A DNA stretch of 64,000 bases. It comes from Urophycis tenuis (lineage: Eukaryota > Chordata > Actinopteri > Gadiformes > Phycidae). The notes below the pieces were generated by a model. It was not told the DNA's origin. It made no database searches and worked only from the letters and a program-made list of their open reading frames with translations. The stretch is from the NCBI GenBank assembly GCA_036785325.1, contig JAXIVH010000050.1, forward strand, positions 1-64,000, given 5' to 3'. This document shows positions 11,596 through 24,442 of this stretch, piece by piece. Position 1 is the first letter of the stretch, and every line of letters begins with the position of its first letter. The translations under genes were made by a program, and so were the position numbers.

Positions 11596-12293
11596 AATCA
11601 CTTACTTGGAACGGCATGATCCCACATCGCTGTGAAGGGACGGCGTTAACCAGGTGGGCGTGCAACCCCTCGAGAGAGTTGCTGCCTCACCGGCACTTGT
11701 ACTTGTTCAGCCGGATGCAGTTCTTCACAACCACCTTCACAGAGACATACAGCTGTATGCCAGGGGGGTCATGTAACACACAACCTATTGCAAAGTCCTC
11801 ATTTATGCTGGTGTCATTTTGAAATGTTACCATATACAAGTTTGAATGGTTTTGACACACGATGACTGCAGAGACAGCTGCAGGATGGCCCACGAAGCAG
11901 GACGGAGGGGGCCTGTGGCTGTGCGGGGAGGACCAGCGGTATGGGTGCTGCCGACACAGGGGGCGGGCGGGCCACAGGCTGACGCAGCAGGAGGCCTCGG
12001 CTGGAGGCGGGTGGGCGCAGGAGGCTTCGGCCGGGTGGAGGACGACAACGCAGTGGGCTGAACGGACCGGTTGGTGGGAGTCACAGGCTCTGGCTCATCA
12101 ACAAATAACCTGGAAATATAAAATACACACGTGATCAGTATTGATATTGATATCTTTTATAAGAACACTGTTCATACCGTTTACACTTTTTATACAACTG
12201 TTTATACAATGTCCATACTGTTTATTTATTAATGTTTATCACTGAAAAATAAAGGTGACTTGGTATGACTTGTGTGCTATTTTCTTTCCACAG
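11309..12293. repeat. Cassette copy 6
   Basis: Left arm 11309-11493, microsatellite 11494-11592 (TATATAAGTGTG subtype), 698-bp block 11596-12293. Confidence 0.92.
11606..12109 (-). pseudogene. Exon-like fragment, copy 6 (nonsense)
   Basis: The shared TGA is at + position 11689. A private change (GCAAAGTCC on +) gives EDFAIG instead of EDLAIG. GGACCGG replaces GGGCCGG near the acceptor side. Confidence 0.48.
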
Positions 12294-13135
12294 CCAACAG
12301 AACACACATGAATCAGCTTATTATTTCGACGACCCATGGGCAAATATAGTCATGCCATACGTCGTTGGAAAGCTTAGATTTCCCCGTTTAAAATGAGCCC
12401 ATCTCCGAGCAATTTGGTTGCTCACAGACAAATCTGCGTCAGGTTGACTGAAGTCTACACAGCAGCTAAAGACATACCTTCAACGTTTCAATTAACATCA
12501 ATCTTTCCTTACAGAACACAAATTAATTAGCTTAGTATTTCAACGACCCTTTAGTGAATATAGTCTTGCCATACGCCGTTGGAAAGCTTAGATTTCCCCG
12601 CTTAAAATGAGCCCATCCGCGAGCAGTCTGGTTGATCACAGACTAAACTGCGTCAGGTTGAATGAAGTCTACCCAGCAGCCAAAAACATACCTTTAACGT
12701 TTCAATTAACATCAATCTTTCCTTACAGAACACAAATTAATTAGCTTAGTATTTCAACGGCCCTTTGGTGAATATAGTCTTACCATACGCCGTTGAAAAG
12801 CTTAGATTTCCCTGCTTAAAATGAGCCCATCCGCCAGCAGTCTGGTTGATCACAGACAAAACTGTGTCAGGTTGAGTGAAGTCTACCCAGCAGCTAAAAA
12901 CATACCTTCAACGTTTCAATTAACATCAATCTTTCCTTACAGAACACAAATTAATTAGCTTAGTATTTCAACGACCCATGAGTCAATATAGTCTTGCCAT
13001 ACGCCGTTGGAAAGCTTAGATTTCCCCGCTTAAAATGAGCCCATCCGCGAGCAGTCTGGTTGATCACAGACTAAACTGCGTCAGGTTGACTGAAGTCTAC
13101 CCAGCAGCTAAAAACATACCTTCAACTTTTCAATT
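12294..13135. repeat. Satellite array 6: four monomers
   Basis: Anchors at 12354, 12568, 12782 and 12996. The second and third form a dimer (CCAAAAACATACCTTTAACG, then GTCTTACCATACGCC) that recurs several times in array 7. There is no GTTGGGAACC edge monomer before copy 7. Confidence 0.93.
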
Positions 13136-13385
13136 CACGCGTTTTTTTTGTAATACGTGTAGCTATGATAAAGGACACATGTTTTGGCCTGTTTTATTAT
13201 TCATAGTTGGCTTAACAGTAATAGAATATTATTATATGCTATAAGTGACCAGACGTCCGAGATCAAAACTGGGAGCATAATCCCCGAGAAGGGGGAAAAA
13301 AAGGGTCAGCTATGTTTAAGTATATATATATATGTGTGTGTATATATGCGAGTGTGTGTGTGTGTGTGTATATATGCGCGCGCGC

Positions 13386-13443
<58 letters not shown>

Positions 13444-14141
13444 AATCACTTACTTGGAACGGCATGATCCCATATCGCTGTGAAGGGATGGCGTTAACCA
13501 GGTGGGCGTGCAACCCCTCGAGAGAGTTGCTGCCTCGCCGGCACTTGTACTTGTTCAGCCGGATGCAGTTCTTCACAACCACCTTCACAGAGACATACAG
13601 CTGTATGCCAGGGGGGTCCTGTAACACACAACCTATTGCAAGGTCCTCATTTATGCTGGTGTCATTTTGAAATGTTACCATATACAAGTTTGAATGGTTT
13701 TGACACACGATGACTGCAGAGACAGCTGCAGGATGGCCCACGAAGCAGGACGGAGGGGGCCTGTGGCTGTGCGGGGAGGACCAGCGGTATGGGTGCTGCC
13801 GACACAGGGGGCGGGCGGGCCACAGGCTGACGCAGCAGGAGGCCTCGGCTGGAGGCGGGTGGGCGCAGGAGGCTTCGGCCGGGTGGAGGACGACAACGCA
13901 GTGGGCTGAACGGGCCGGTTGGTGGGAGTCACAGGCTCTGGCTCATCAACAAATAACCTGGAAATATAAAATACACACGTGATCAGTATTGATATTGATA
14001 TCTTTTATAAGAACACTGTTCATACCGTTTACACTTTTTATACAACTGTTTATACAATGTCCATACTGTTTATTTATTAATGTTTATCACTGAAAAATAA
14101 AGGTGACTTGGTATGACTTGTGTGCTATTTTCTTTCCACAG
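13136..14141. repeat. Cassette copy 7
   Basis: Left arm 13136-13320, microsatellite 13321-13441 (GCGAGTG with a GCGCGCGCGCGC core), 698-bp block 13444-14141. One T is lost where TG joins TTTAATCAC. Confidence 0.92.
13454..13957 (-). pseudogene. Exon-like fragment, copy 7 (frame open)
   Basis: Open to the donor. It has QDPP and, shared with copies 9 and 11, a cysteine-to-tyrosine change just before GIMP (CCATATCG on +). Confidence 0.5.
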
Positions 14142-17100
14142 CCAACAGAACACACATGAATCAGCTTATTATTTCGACGACCCATGGGCAAATATAGTCA
14201 TGCCATACGCCGTTGGAAAGCTTAGATTTCCCCGCTTAAAATGAGCCCATCCGCGAGCAGTCTGGTTGCTCACAGACTAAACTGCGTCAGGTTGACTGAA
14301 GTCTACCCAGCAGCTAAAAACATACCTTCAACGTTTCAATTAACATCAATCTTTCCTTACAGAACACAAATTAATTAGCTTAGTATTTCAACGACCCATG
14401 AGTCAATATAGTCTTGCCATACGCTGTTGGAAAGCTTAGATTTCCCCGCTTAAAATGAGCCCATCCGCGAGCAGTCTGGTTGATCACAGACTAAACTGCG
14501 TCAGGTTGACTGAAGTCTACCCAGCAGCTAAAAACATACCTTCAACGTTTCAATTAACATCAATCTTTCCTTACAGAACACAAATTAATTAGCTTAGTAT
14601 TTCAATGACCCATGAGTCAATATAGTCATGCCATACGCCGTTGGAAAGCTTAGATTTCCCCGCTTAAAATGAGCCCATCCGCGAGCAGTCTGGTTGATCA
14701 CAGACTAAACTGCGTCAGGTTGACTGAAGTCTACCCAGCAGCTAAAAACATACCTTCAACGTTTCAATTAACATCAATCTTTCCTTACAGAACACAAATT
14801 AATTAGCTTAGTATTTCAACGACCCATGAGTCGATATAGTCTTGCCATACGCCGTTGGAAAGCTTAGATTTCCCCGCTTAAAATGAGCCCATCCGCGAGC
14901 AGTCTGGTTGATCACAGACTAAACTGCGTCAGGTTGACTGAAGTCTACCCAGCAGCTAAAAACATACCTTCAACGTTTCAATTAACATCAATCTTTCCTT
15001 ACAGAACACAAATTAATTAGCTTAGTATTTCAACGACCCTTTGGTGAATATAGTCTTGCCATACGCCGTTGGAAAGCATAGATTTCCCCGCTTATAATGA
15101 GCCCATCCCCGAGCAATTTGGTTGCTCACAGACTAAACTGCGTCAGGTTGACTGAAGTCTACCCAGCAGCTAAAAACATACCTTCAACGTTTCAATTAAC
15201 ATCAATCTTTCCTTACAGAACACAAATTAATTAGCTTAGTATTTCAACGACCCATGAGTCAATATAGTCTTGCCATACGCCGTTGGAAAGCTTAGATTTC
15301 CCCGCTTAAAATGAGCCCATCCGCGAGCAGTCTGGTTGATCACAGACTAAACTGCGTCAGGTTGAATGAAGTCTACCCAGCAGCCAAAAACATACCTTTA
15401 ACGTTTCAATTAACATCAATCTTTCCTTACAGAACACAAATTAATTACCTTAGTATTTCAACGGCCCTTTGGTGAATATAGTCTTACCATACGCCGTTGA
15501 AAAGCTTAGATTTCCCTGCTTAAAATGAGCCCATCCGCCAGCAGTCTGGTTGATCACAGACTAAACTGCGTCAGGTTGACTGAAGTCTACCCAGCAGCTA
15601 AAAACATACCTTAAACGTTTCAATTAACATCAATCTTTCCTTACAGAACACAAATTAATTAGCTTAGTATTTCAACGACCCATGAGTCAATATAGTCTTG
15701 CCATACGCCGTTGGAAAGCTTAGATTTCCCCGCTTAAAATGAGCCCATCCGCGAGCAGTCTGGTTGATCACAGACTAAACTGCGTCAGGTTGAATGAAGT
15801 CTACCCAGCAGCCAAAAACATACCTTTAACGTTTCAATTAACATCAATCTTTCCTTACAGAACACAAATTAATTACCTTAGTATTTCAACGGCCCTTTGG
15901 TGAATATAGTCTTACCATACGCCGTTGAAAAGCTTAGATTTCCCTGCTTAAAATGAGCCCATCCGCCAGCAGTCTGGTTGATCACAGACTAAACTGCGTC
16001 AGGTTGACTGAAGTCTACCCAGCAGCTAAAAACATACCTTAAACGTTTCAATTAACATCAATCTTTCCTTACAGAACACAAATTAATTAGCTTAGTATTT
16101 CAACGACCCTTTGGTGAATATAGTCTTGCCATATGCCGTTGGAAAGCTTAGATTTCCCCGCTTATAATGAGCCCATCCCCGAGCAATTTCGTTGCTCACA
16201 GACAAAACTGTGTCAGGTTGAGTGAAGTCTACCCAGCAGCTAAAAACATACCTTCAACGTTTCAATTAACATCAATCTTTCCTTACAGAACACAAATTAA
16301 TTAGCTTAGTATTTCAACGACCCATGAGTCAATATAGTCTTTCCATACGCCGTTGGAAAGCTTAGATTTCCCCGCTTAAAATGAGCCCATCCGCGAGCAG
16401 TCTGGTTGATCACAGACTAAACTGCGTCAGGTTGAATGAAGTCTACCCAGCAGCTAAAAACATACCTTTAACGTTTCAATTGACATCAATCTTTCCTTAC
16501 AGAACACAAATTAATTAGCTTAGTATTTCAACGGGCCATTGGTGAATATAGTCTTGCCATACGCCGTTGAAAAGCTTAGATTTCCCCGCTTAAAATGAGC
16601 CCATCCGCGAGCAGTCTGGTTGATCACAGACTAAACTGCGTCAGGTTGACTGAAGTCTACCCAGCAGCTAAAAACATACCTTCAACGTTTCAATTAACAT
16701 CAATCTTTCCTTACAGAACACAAATTAATTAGCTTAGTATTTCAAAGACCCATGAGTCAATATAGTCTTGCCATAGGCCGTTGGAAAGCTTAGATTTCCC
16801 CGCTTAAAATGAGCCCATCCGCGAGCAGTCTGGTTGATCACAGACTAAACTGCGTCAGGTTGAATGAAGTCTACCCAGCAGCTAAAAACATACCTTTAAC
16901 GTTTCAATTAACATCAATCTTTCCTTACAGAACACAAATTAATTAGCTTAGTATTTCAAACGCCCTTTGGTGAATATAGTCTTGCCATAAGCCGTTGAAA
17001 AGCTTAGATTTCCCCGCTTATAATGAGCCCATCCCCAAGCAATTTGGTTGCTCAGAGACAAAACTGTGTCAGGTTGACTGAAGTCTACCCAGCAGCTAAA

Positions 17101-20100
17101 AACATACCTTCAACGTTTCAATTAACATCAATCTTTCCTTACAGATCACAAATTAATTAGCTTAGTATTTCAACGACCAATGAGTCAATATAGTCTTGCC
17201 ATACGCCGTTGGAAAGCTTAGATTTCCCCGCTTAAAATGAGCCCATCCGCGAGCAGTCTGCTTGCTCAGAGACAAAACTGCGTCAGGTTGACTGAAGTCT
17301 ACCCAGCAGCTAAAAACATACCTTCAACGTTTCAATTAAGATCAATCTTTCAATAAAGAACAGAAATTAATTAGCTTAGTATTTCAACGACCCATGACTC
17401 AATATAGTCTTGCCATACGCCGTTGGGAACCTTAGATTTCCCCGCTTAAAATGAGCCCATCCGCGAGCAGTCTGGTTGATCACAGACTAAACTGCGTCAG
17501 GTTGACTGAAGTCTACCCAGCAGCTAAAAACATACCTTCAACGTTTCAATTAACATCAATCTTTCCTTACAGAACACAAATTAATTAGCTTAGTATTTCA
17601 ACGACCCTTTGGTGAATATAGTCTTGCCATACGCCGTTGGAAAGCTTAGATTTCCCCGCTTATAATGAGCCCATCCCCGAGCAATTTGGTTGCTCACAGA
17701 CAAAACTGTGTCAGGTTGAGTGAAGTCTACCCAGCAGCTAAAAACATACCTTCAACGTTTCAATTAACATCAATCTTTCCTTACAGAACACTAATTAATT
17801 AGCTTAGTATTTCAACGACCCATGAGTCAATATAGTCTTGCCATACGCCGTTGGAAAGCTTAGATTTCCCCGCTTAAAATGAGCCCATCCGCGAGCAGTC
17901 TGCTTGCTCACAGACAAAACTGCGTCAGGTTGACTGAAGTCTACCCAGCAGCTAAAAACATACCTTCAACGTTTCAATTAAGATCAATCTTTCCTTACAG
18001 AACACAAATTAATTAGCTTAGTATTTCAACGGGCCATTGGTGAATATAGTCTTGCCATACGCCGTTGAAAAGCTTAGATTTCCCCGCTTAAAATGAGCCC
18101 ATCCGCGAGCAGTCTGGTTGATCACAGACTAAACTGCGTCAGGTTGACTGAAGTCTACCCAGCAGCTAAAAACATACCTTCAACGTTTCAATTAACATCA
18201 ATCTTTCCTTACAGAACACAAATTAATTAGCTTAGTATTTCAATGACCCATGAGTCAATATAGTCTTGCCATAGGCCGTTGGAAAGCTTAGATTTCCCCG
18301 CTTAAAATGAGCCCATCCGCGAGCAGTCTGGTTGATCACAGACTAAACTGCGTCAGGTTGAATGAAGTCTACCCAGCAGCTAAAAACATACCTTCAACGT
18401 TTCAATTAACATCAATCTTTCCTTACAGAACACAAATTAATTAGCTTAGTATTTCAACGACCCATGAGTCAATATAGTCTTGCCATACGCCGTTGGAAAG
18501 CTTAGATTTCCCCGCTTAAAATGAGCCCATCCGCGAGCAGTCTGGTTGATCACAGACTAAACTGCGTCAGGTTGAATGAAGTCTACCCAGCAGCCAAAAA
18601 CATACCTTTAACGTTTCAATTAACATCAATCTTTCCTTACAGAACACAAATTAATTAGCTTAGTATTTCAACGGCCCTTTGGTGAATATAGTCTTACCAT
18701 ACGCCGTTGAAAAGCTTAGATTTCCCTGCTTAAGATGAGCCCATCCGCCAGCAGTCTGGTTGATCACAGACTAAACTGCGTCAGGTTGACTGAAGTCTAC
18801 CCAGCAGCTAAAAACATACCTTAAACGTTTCAATTAACATCAATCTTTCCTTACAGAACACAAATTAATTAGCTTAGTATTTCAACGACCCTTTGGTGAA
18901 TATAGTCTTGCCATACGCCGTTGGAAAGCTTAGATTTCCCCGCTTATAATGAGCCCATCCCCGAGCAATTTGGTTGCTCACAGACAAAACTGTGTCAGGT
19001 TGAGTGAAGTCTACCCAGCAGCTAAAAACATACCTTCAACGTTTCAATTAACATCAATCTTTCCTTACAGAACACAAATTAATTAGCTTAGTATTTCAAC
19101 GACCCATGAGTCAATATAGTCTTGCCATACGCCGTTGGAAAGCTTAGATTTCCCCGCTTAAAATGAGCCCATCCGCGAGCAGTCTGGTTGATCACAGACT
19201 AAACTGCGTCAGGTTGAATGAAGTCTACCCAGCAGCCAAAAACATACCTTTAACGTTTCAATTAACATCAATCTTTCCTTACAGAACACAAATTAATTAG
19301 CTTAGTATTTCAACGGCCCTTTGGTGAATATAGTCTTACCATACGCCGTTGAAAAGCTTAGATTTCCCTGCTTAAAATGAGCCCATCCGCCAGCAGTCTG
19401 GTTGATCACAGACAAAACTGTGTCAGGTTGAGTGAAGTCTACCCAGCAGCTAAAAACATACCTTCAACGTTTCAATTAACATCAATCTTTCCTTACAGAA
19501 CACAAATTAATTATCTTAGTATTTCAACGACCCATGAGTCAATATAGTCTTGCCATACGCCGTTGGAAAGCTTAGATTTCCCCGCTTAAAATGAGCCCAT
19601 CCGCGAGCAGTCTGGTTGATCACAGACTAAACTGCGTCAGGTTGAATGAAGTCTACCCAGCAGCCAAAAACATACCTTTAACGTTTCAATTAACATCAAT
19701 CTTTCCTTACAGAACACAAATTAATTAGCTTAGTATTTCAACGGCCCTTTGGTGAATATAGTCTTACCATACGCCGTTGAAAAGCTTAGATTTCCCTGCT
19801 TAAAATGAGCCCATCCGCCAGCAGTCTGGTTGATCACAGACAAAACTGTGTCAGGTTGAGTGAAGTCTACCCAGCAGCTAAAAACATACCTTCAACGTTT
19901 CAATTAACATCAATCTTTCCTTACAGAACACAAATTAATTATCTTAGTATTTCAACGACCCATGAGTCAATATAGTCTTGCCATACGCCGTTGGAAAGCT
20001 TAGATTTCCCCGCTTAAAATGAGCCCATCCGCGAGCAGTCTGGTTGCTCACAGACAAAACTGCGTCAGGTTGACTGAAGTCTACCCAGCAGCTAAAAACA

Positions 20101-20333
20101 TACCTTCAACGTTTCAATTAAGATCAATCTTTCAATAAAGAACAGAAATTAATTAGCTTAGTATTTCAACGACCCATGACTCAATATAATCTTGCCATAC
20201 GCCGTTGGGAACCTTAGATTTCCCCGCTTAAAATGAGCCCATCCCCGAGCAATTTGGTTGCTCACAGACAAAACTGCGTCAGGTTGACTGAAGTCTACCC
20301 AGCAGCTAAAAACATACCTTCAACTTTTCAATT
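14142..20333. repeat. Satellite array 7: 29 monomers, the longest uninterrupted run
   Basis: First anchor 14202, last 20194: exactly 28 periods of 214 bp. Dimer (428-bp) repeats are visible: the pair carrying TTAATTACCTTAG and CATACCTTAAACG recurs at offset 428 (about 15,290-15,715 and 15,718-16,110), and another pair at about 19,130-19,555 and 19,558-19,985. Near 17,330-17,560 the edge-type pair that normally precedes a cassette is followed by ordinary monomer sequence, a cassette-free site. Confidence 0.94.
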
Positions 20334-21294
20334 CACGCGTTTTTTTTGTAATACGTGTAGCTATGATAAAGGACACATGTTTTGGCCTGTTTTATTATTC
20401 ATAGTTGGCTTAACAGTAATAGAATATTATTATATGCTATAAGTGACCAGACGTCCGAGATCAAAACTGGGAGCATAATCCCCGAGAAGGGGGAAAAAAA
20501 GGGTCAGCTATGTTTAAGTATATATATATATGTGTGTGTATATATGCGTGTGTGTGTGTGTATATATGCGCGTGTGTGTGTGTGTGTGTGTGTTTTAATC
20601 ACTTACTTGGAACGGCATGATCCCACATCGCTGTGAAGGGATGGCGTTAACCAGGTGGGCGTGCAACCCCTCGAGAGAGTTGCTGCCTCACCGGCACTTG
20701 TACTTGTTCAGCCGGATGCAGTTCTTCACAACCACCTTCACAGAGACATACAGCTGTATGCCAGGGGGGTCATGTAACACACAACCTATTGCAAGGTCCT
20801 CATTTATGCTGGTGTCATTTTGAAATGTTACCATATACAAGTTTGAATGGTTTTGACACACGATGACTGCAGAGACAGCTGCAGGATGGCCCACGAAGCA
20901 GGACGGAGGGGGCCTGTGGCTGTGCGGGGAGGACCAGCGGTATGGGTGCTGCCGACACAGGGGGCGGGCGGGCCACAGGCTGATGCAGCAGGAGGCCTCG
21001 GCTGGAGGCGGGTGGGCGCAGGAGGCTTCGGCCGGGTGGAGGACGACAACGCAGTGGGCTGAACGGGCCGATTGGTGGGAGTCACAGGCTCTGGCTCATC
21101 AACAAATAACCTGGAAATATAAAATACACACGTGATCAGTATTGATATTGATATCTTTTATAAGAACACTGTTCATACCGTTTACACTTTTTATACAACT
21201 GTTTATACAATGTCCATACTGTTTATTTATTAATGTTTATCACTGAAAAATAAAGGTGACTTGGTATGACTTGTGTGCTATTTTCTTTCCACAG
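20334..21294. repeat. Cassette copy 8
   Basis: Left arm 20334-20518, microsatellite 20519-20593, 698-bp block 20597-21294. It shares GGCCGATTGG with copy 5, and both have CTGATGCAG (also in copy 3). Confidence 0.92.
20607..21110 (-). pseudogene. Exon-like fragment, copy 8 (nonsense)
   Basis: The shared TGA is at + position 20690; otherwise close to copy 1 with HDPP. Confidence 0.48.
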
Positions 21295-23420
21295 CCAACA
21301 GAACACACATGAATCAGCTTATTATTTCGACGACCCATGGGCAAATATAGTCATGCCATACGTCGTTGGAAAGCTTAGATTTCCCCGTTTAAAATGAGCC
21401 CATCTCCGAGCAATTTGGTTGCTCACAGACAAATCTGCGTCAGGTTGACTGAAGTCTACACAGCAGCTAAAGACATACCTTCAACGTTTCAATTAACATC
21501 AATCTTTCCTTACAGAACACAAATTAATTAGCTTAGTATTTCAACGACCCTTTAGTGAATATAGTCTTGCCATACGCCGTTGGAAAGCTTAGATTTCCCC
21601 GCTTAAAATGAGCCCATCCTCGAGCAGTCTGGTTGATCACAGACTAAACTGCGTCAGGTTGACTGAAGTCTACCCAGCAGCTAAAAACATACCTTCAACG
21701 TTTCAATTAACATGAATCTTTCCTTACAGAACACAAATTAATTAGCTTAGTATTTCAACGACTCATGAGTCAATATACTCTTGCCATACGCCGTTGGAAA
21801 GCTTAGATTTCCCCGCTTAAAATGAGCCCATCCGCGAGCAGTCTGGTTGATCACAGACTAAACTGCGTCAGGTTGAATGAAGTCTACCCAGCAGCTAAAA
21901 ACATACCTTTAACGTTTCAATTAACATCAATCTTTCCTTACAGAACACAAATTAATTAGCTTAGTATTTCAACGACCCTTTAGTGAATATAGTCTTGCCA
22001 TACGCCGTTGGAAAGCTTAGATTTCCCCGCTTAAAATGAGCCCATCCTCGAGCAGTCTGGTTGATCACAGACTAAACTGCGTCAGGTTGACTGAAGTCTA
22101 CCCAGCAGCTAAAAACATACCTTCAACGTTTCAATTAACATGAATCTTTCCTTACAGAACACAAATTAATTAGCTTAGTATTTCAACGACTCATGAGTCA
22201 ATATACTCTTGCCATACGCCGTTGGAAAGCTTAGATTTCCCCGCTTAAAATGAGCCCATCCGCGAGCAGTCTGGTTGATCACAGACTAAACTGCGTCAGG
22301 TTGACTGAAGTCTACCCAGCAGCTAAAAACATACCTTCAACGTTTCAATTAACATCAATCTTTCCTTACAGAACACAAATTAATTAGCTTAGTATTTCAA
22401 TGACCCATGAGTCAATATAGTCTTGCCATACGCCGTTGGAAAGCTTAGATTTCCCCGCTTAAAATGAGCCCATCCGCGAGCAGTCTGGTTGATCACAGAC
22501 TAAACTGCGTCAGGTTGAATGAAGTCTACCCAGCAGCCAAAAACATACCTTTAACGTTTCAATTAACATCAATCTTTCCTTACAGAACACAAATTAATTA
22601 GCTTAGTATTTCAACGGCCCTTTGGTGAATATAGTCTTGCCATACGCCGTTGGAAAGCTTAGATTTCCCCGCTTATAATGAGCCCATCCCTGAGCAATTT
22701 GGTTGCTCACAGACTAAACTGCGTCAGGTTGACTGAAGTCTACCCAGCAGCTAAAAACATACCTTCAACGTTTCAATTAACATCAATCTTTCCTTACAGA
22801 ACACAAATTAATTAGCTTAGTATTTCAACGACCCATGAGTCAATATAGTCTTTCCATACGCCGTTGGAAAGCTTAGATTTCCCCGCTTAAAATGAGCCCA
22901 TCCGCGAGCAGTCTGGTTGATCACAGACTAAACTGCGTCAGGTTGAATTAAGTCTACCCAGCAGCTAAAAACATACCTTTAACGTTTCAATTGACATCAA
23001 TCTTTCCTTACAGAACACAAATTAATTAGCTTAGTATTTCAACGACCCATGAGTCAATATAGTCTAGCCATACGCCGTTGGAAAGCTTAGATTTCCCCGC
23101 TTAAAATGAGCCCATCCGCGAGCAGTCTGCTTGCTCACAGACAAAACTGCGTCAGGTTGACTGAAGTCTACCCAGCAGCTAAAAACATACCTTCAACGTT
23201 TCAATTAAGATCAATCTTTCAATAAAGAACAGAAATTAATTAGCTTAGTATTTCAACGACCCATGACTCAATATAGTCTTGCCATACGCCGTTGGGAACC
23301 TTAGATTTCCCCGCTTAAAATGAGCCCATCCCCGAGCAATTTGGTTGCTCACAGACAAAACTGCGTCAGGTTCACTGAAGTCTACCCAGCAGCTAAAAAC
23401 ATACCTTCAACTTTCCAATT
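21295..23420. repeat. Satellite array 8: ten monomers
   Basis: First anchor 21355, last 23281: nine periods of 214 bp. CATGAATCTTTCC with GACTCATGAGTC occurs at about 21,711 and again 428 bp later, marking a duplicated dimer. The final monomer has CTTTCCAATTCACGCG, a private T-to-C. Confidence 0.93.
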
Positions 23421-23685
23421 CACGCGTTTATTTGTAACACGTGTAGCTATGATAAAGGACACATGTTTTGGCCTGTTTTATTATTCATAGTTGGCTTAAC
23501 AGTAATAGAATATTATTATATGCTATAAGTGACCAGACGTCCGAGATCAAAACTGGGAGCATAATCCCCGAGAAGGGGGAAAAAAAGGGTCAGCTATGTT
23601 TAAGTATATATATATATGTGTGTGTATATATGCGAGTGTGTGTGTGTTTGTGTATATATGCGCGCGCGCGCGTGTGTGTGTGTGT

Positions 23686-23744
<59 letters not shown>

Positions 23745-24442
23745 AATCACTTACTTGGAACGGCATGATCCCATATCGCTGTGAAGGGATGGCGTTAACC
23801 AGGTGGGCGTGCAACCCCTCGAGAGAGTTGCTGCCTCGCCGGCACTTGTACTTGTTCAGCCGGATGCAGTTCTTCACAACCACCTTCACAGAGACATACA
23901 GCTGTATGCCAGGGGGGTCCTGTAACACACAACCTATTGCAAGGTCCTCATTTATGCTGGTGTCATTTTGAAATGTTACCATATACAAGTTTGAATGGTT
24001 TTGACACACGATGACTGCAGAGACAGCTGCAGGATGGCCCACGAAGCAGGACGGAGGGGGCCTGTGGCTGTGCGGGGAGGACCAGCGGTATGGGTGCTGC
24101 CGACACAGGGGGCGGGCGGGCCACAGGCTGACGCAGCAGGAGGCCTCGGCTGGAGGCGGGTGGGCGCAGGAGGCTTCGGCCGGGTGGAGGACGACAACGC
24201 AGTGGGCTGAACGGGCCGGTTGGTGGGAGTCACAGGCTCTGGCTCATCAACAAATAACCTGGAAATATAAAATACACACGTGATCAGTATTGATATTGAT
24301 ATCTTTTATAAGAACACTGTTCATACCGTTTACACTTTTTATACAACTGTTTATACAATGTCCATACTGTTTATTTATTAATGTTTATCACTGAAAAATA
24401 AAGGTGACTTGGTATGACTTGTGTGCTATTTTCTTTCCACAG
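23421..24442. repeat. Cassette copy 9
   Basis: Left arm 23421-23604 with a shortened T run (CACGCGTTTATTTGTAACAC), microsatellite 23605-23741 broken by GTTTGTG and GTCTGTG, 698-bp block 23745-24442. The right end reads CACAGCAAACAG rather than CACAGCCAACAG. Confidence 0.92.
23755..24258 (-). pseudogene. Exon-like fragment, copy 9 (frame open)
   Basis: Open to the donor; QDPP and the tyrosine variant as in copy 7. Copies 1, 3, 7 and 9 are the only ones without the shared nonsense change. Confidence 0.5.

Noticed and set aside
14142..20333. CRISPR array
   Set aside because: The repeats are 214 bp, directly adjoining and without unique spacers; the context is eukaryotic.
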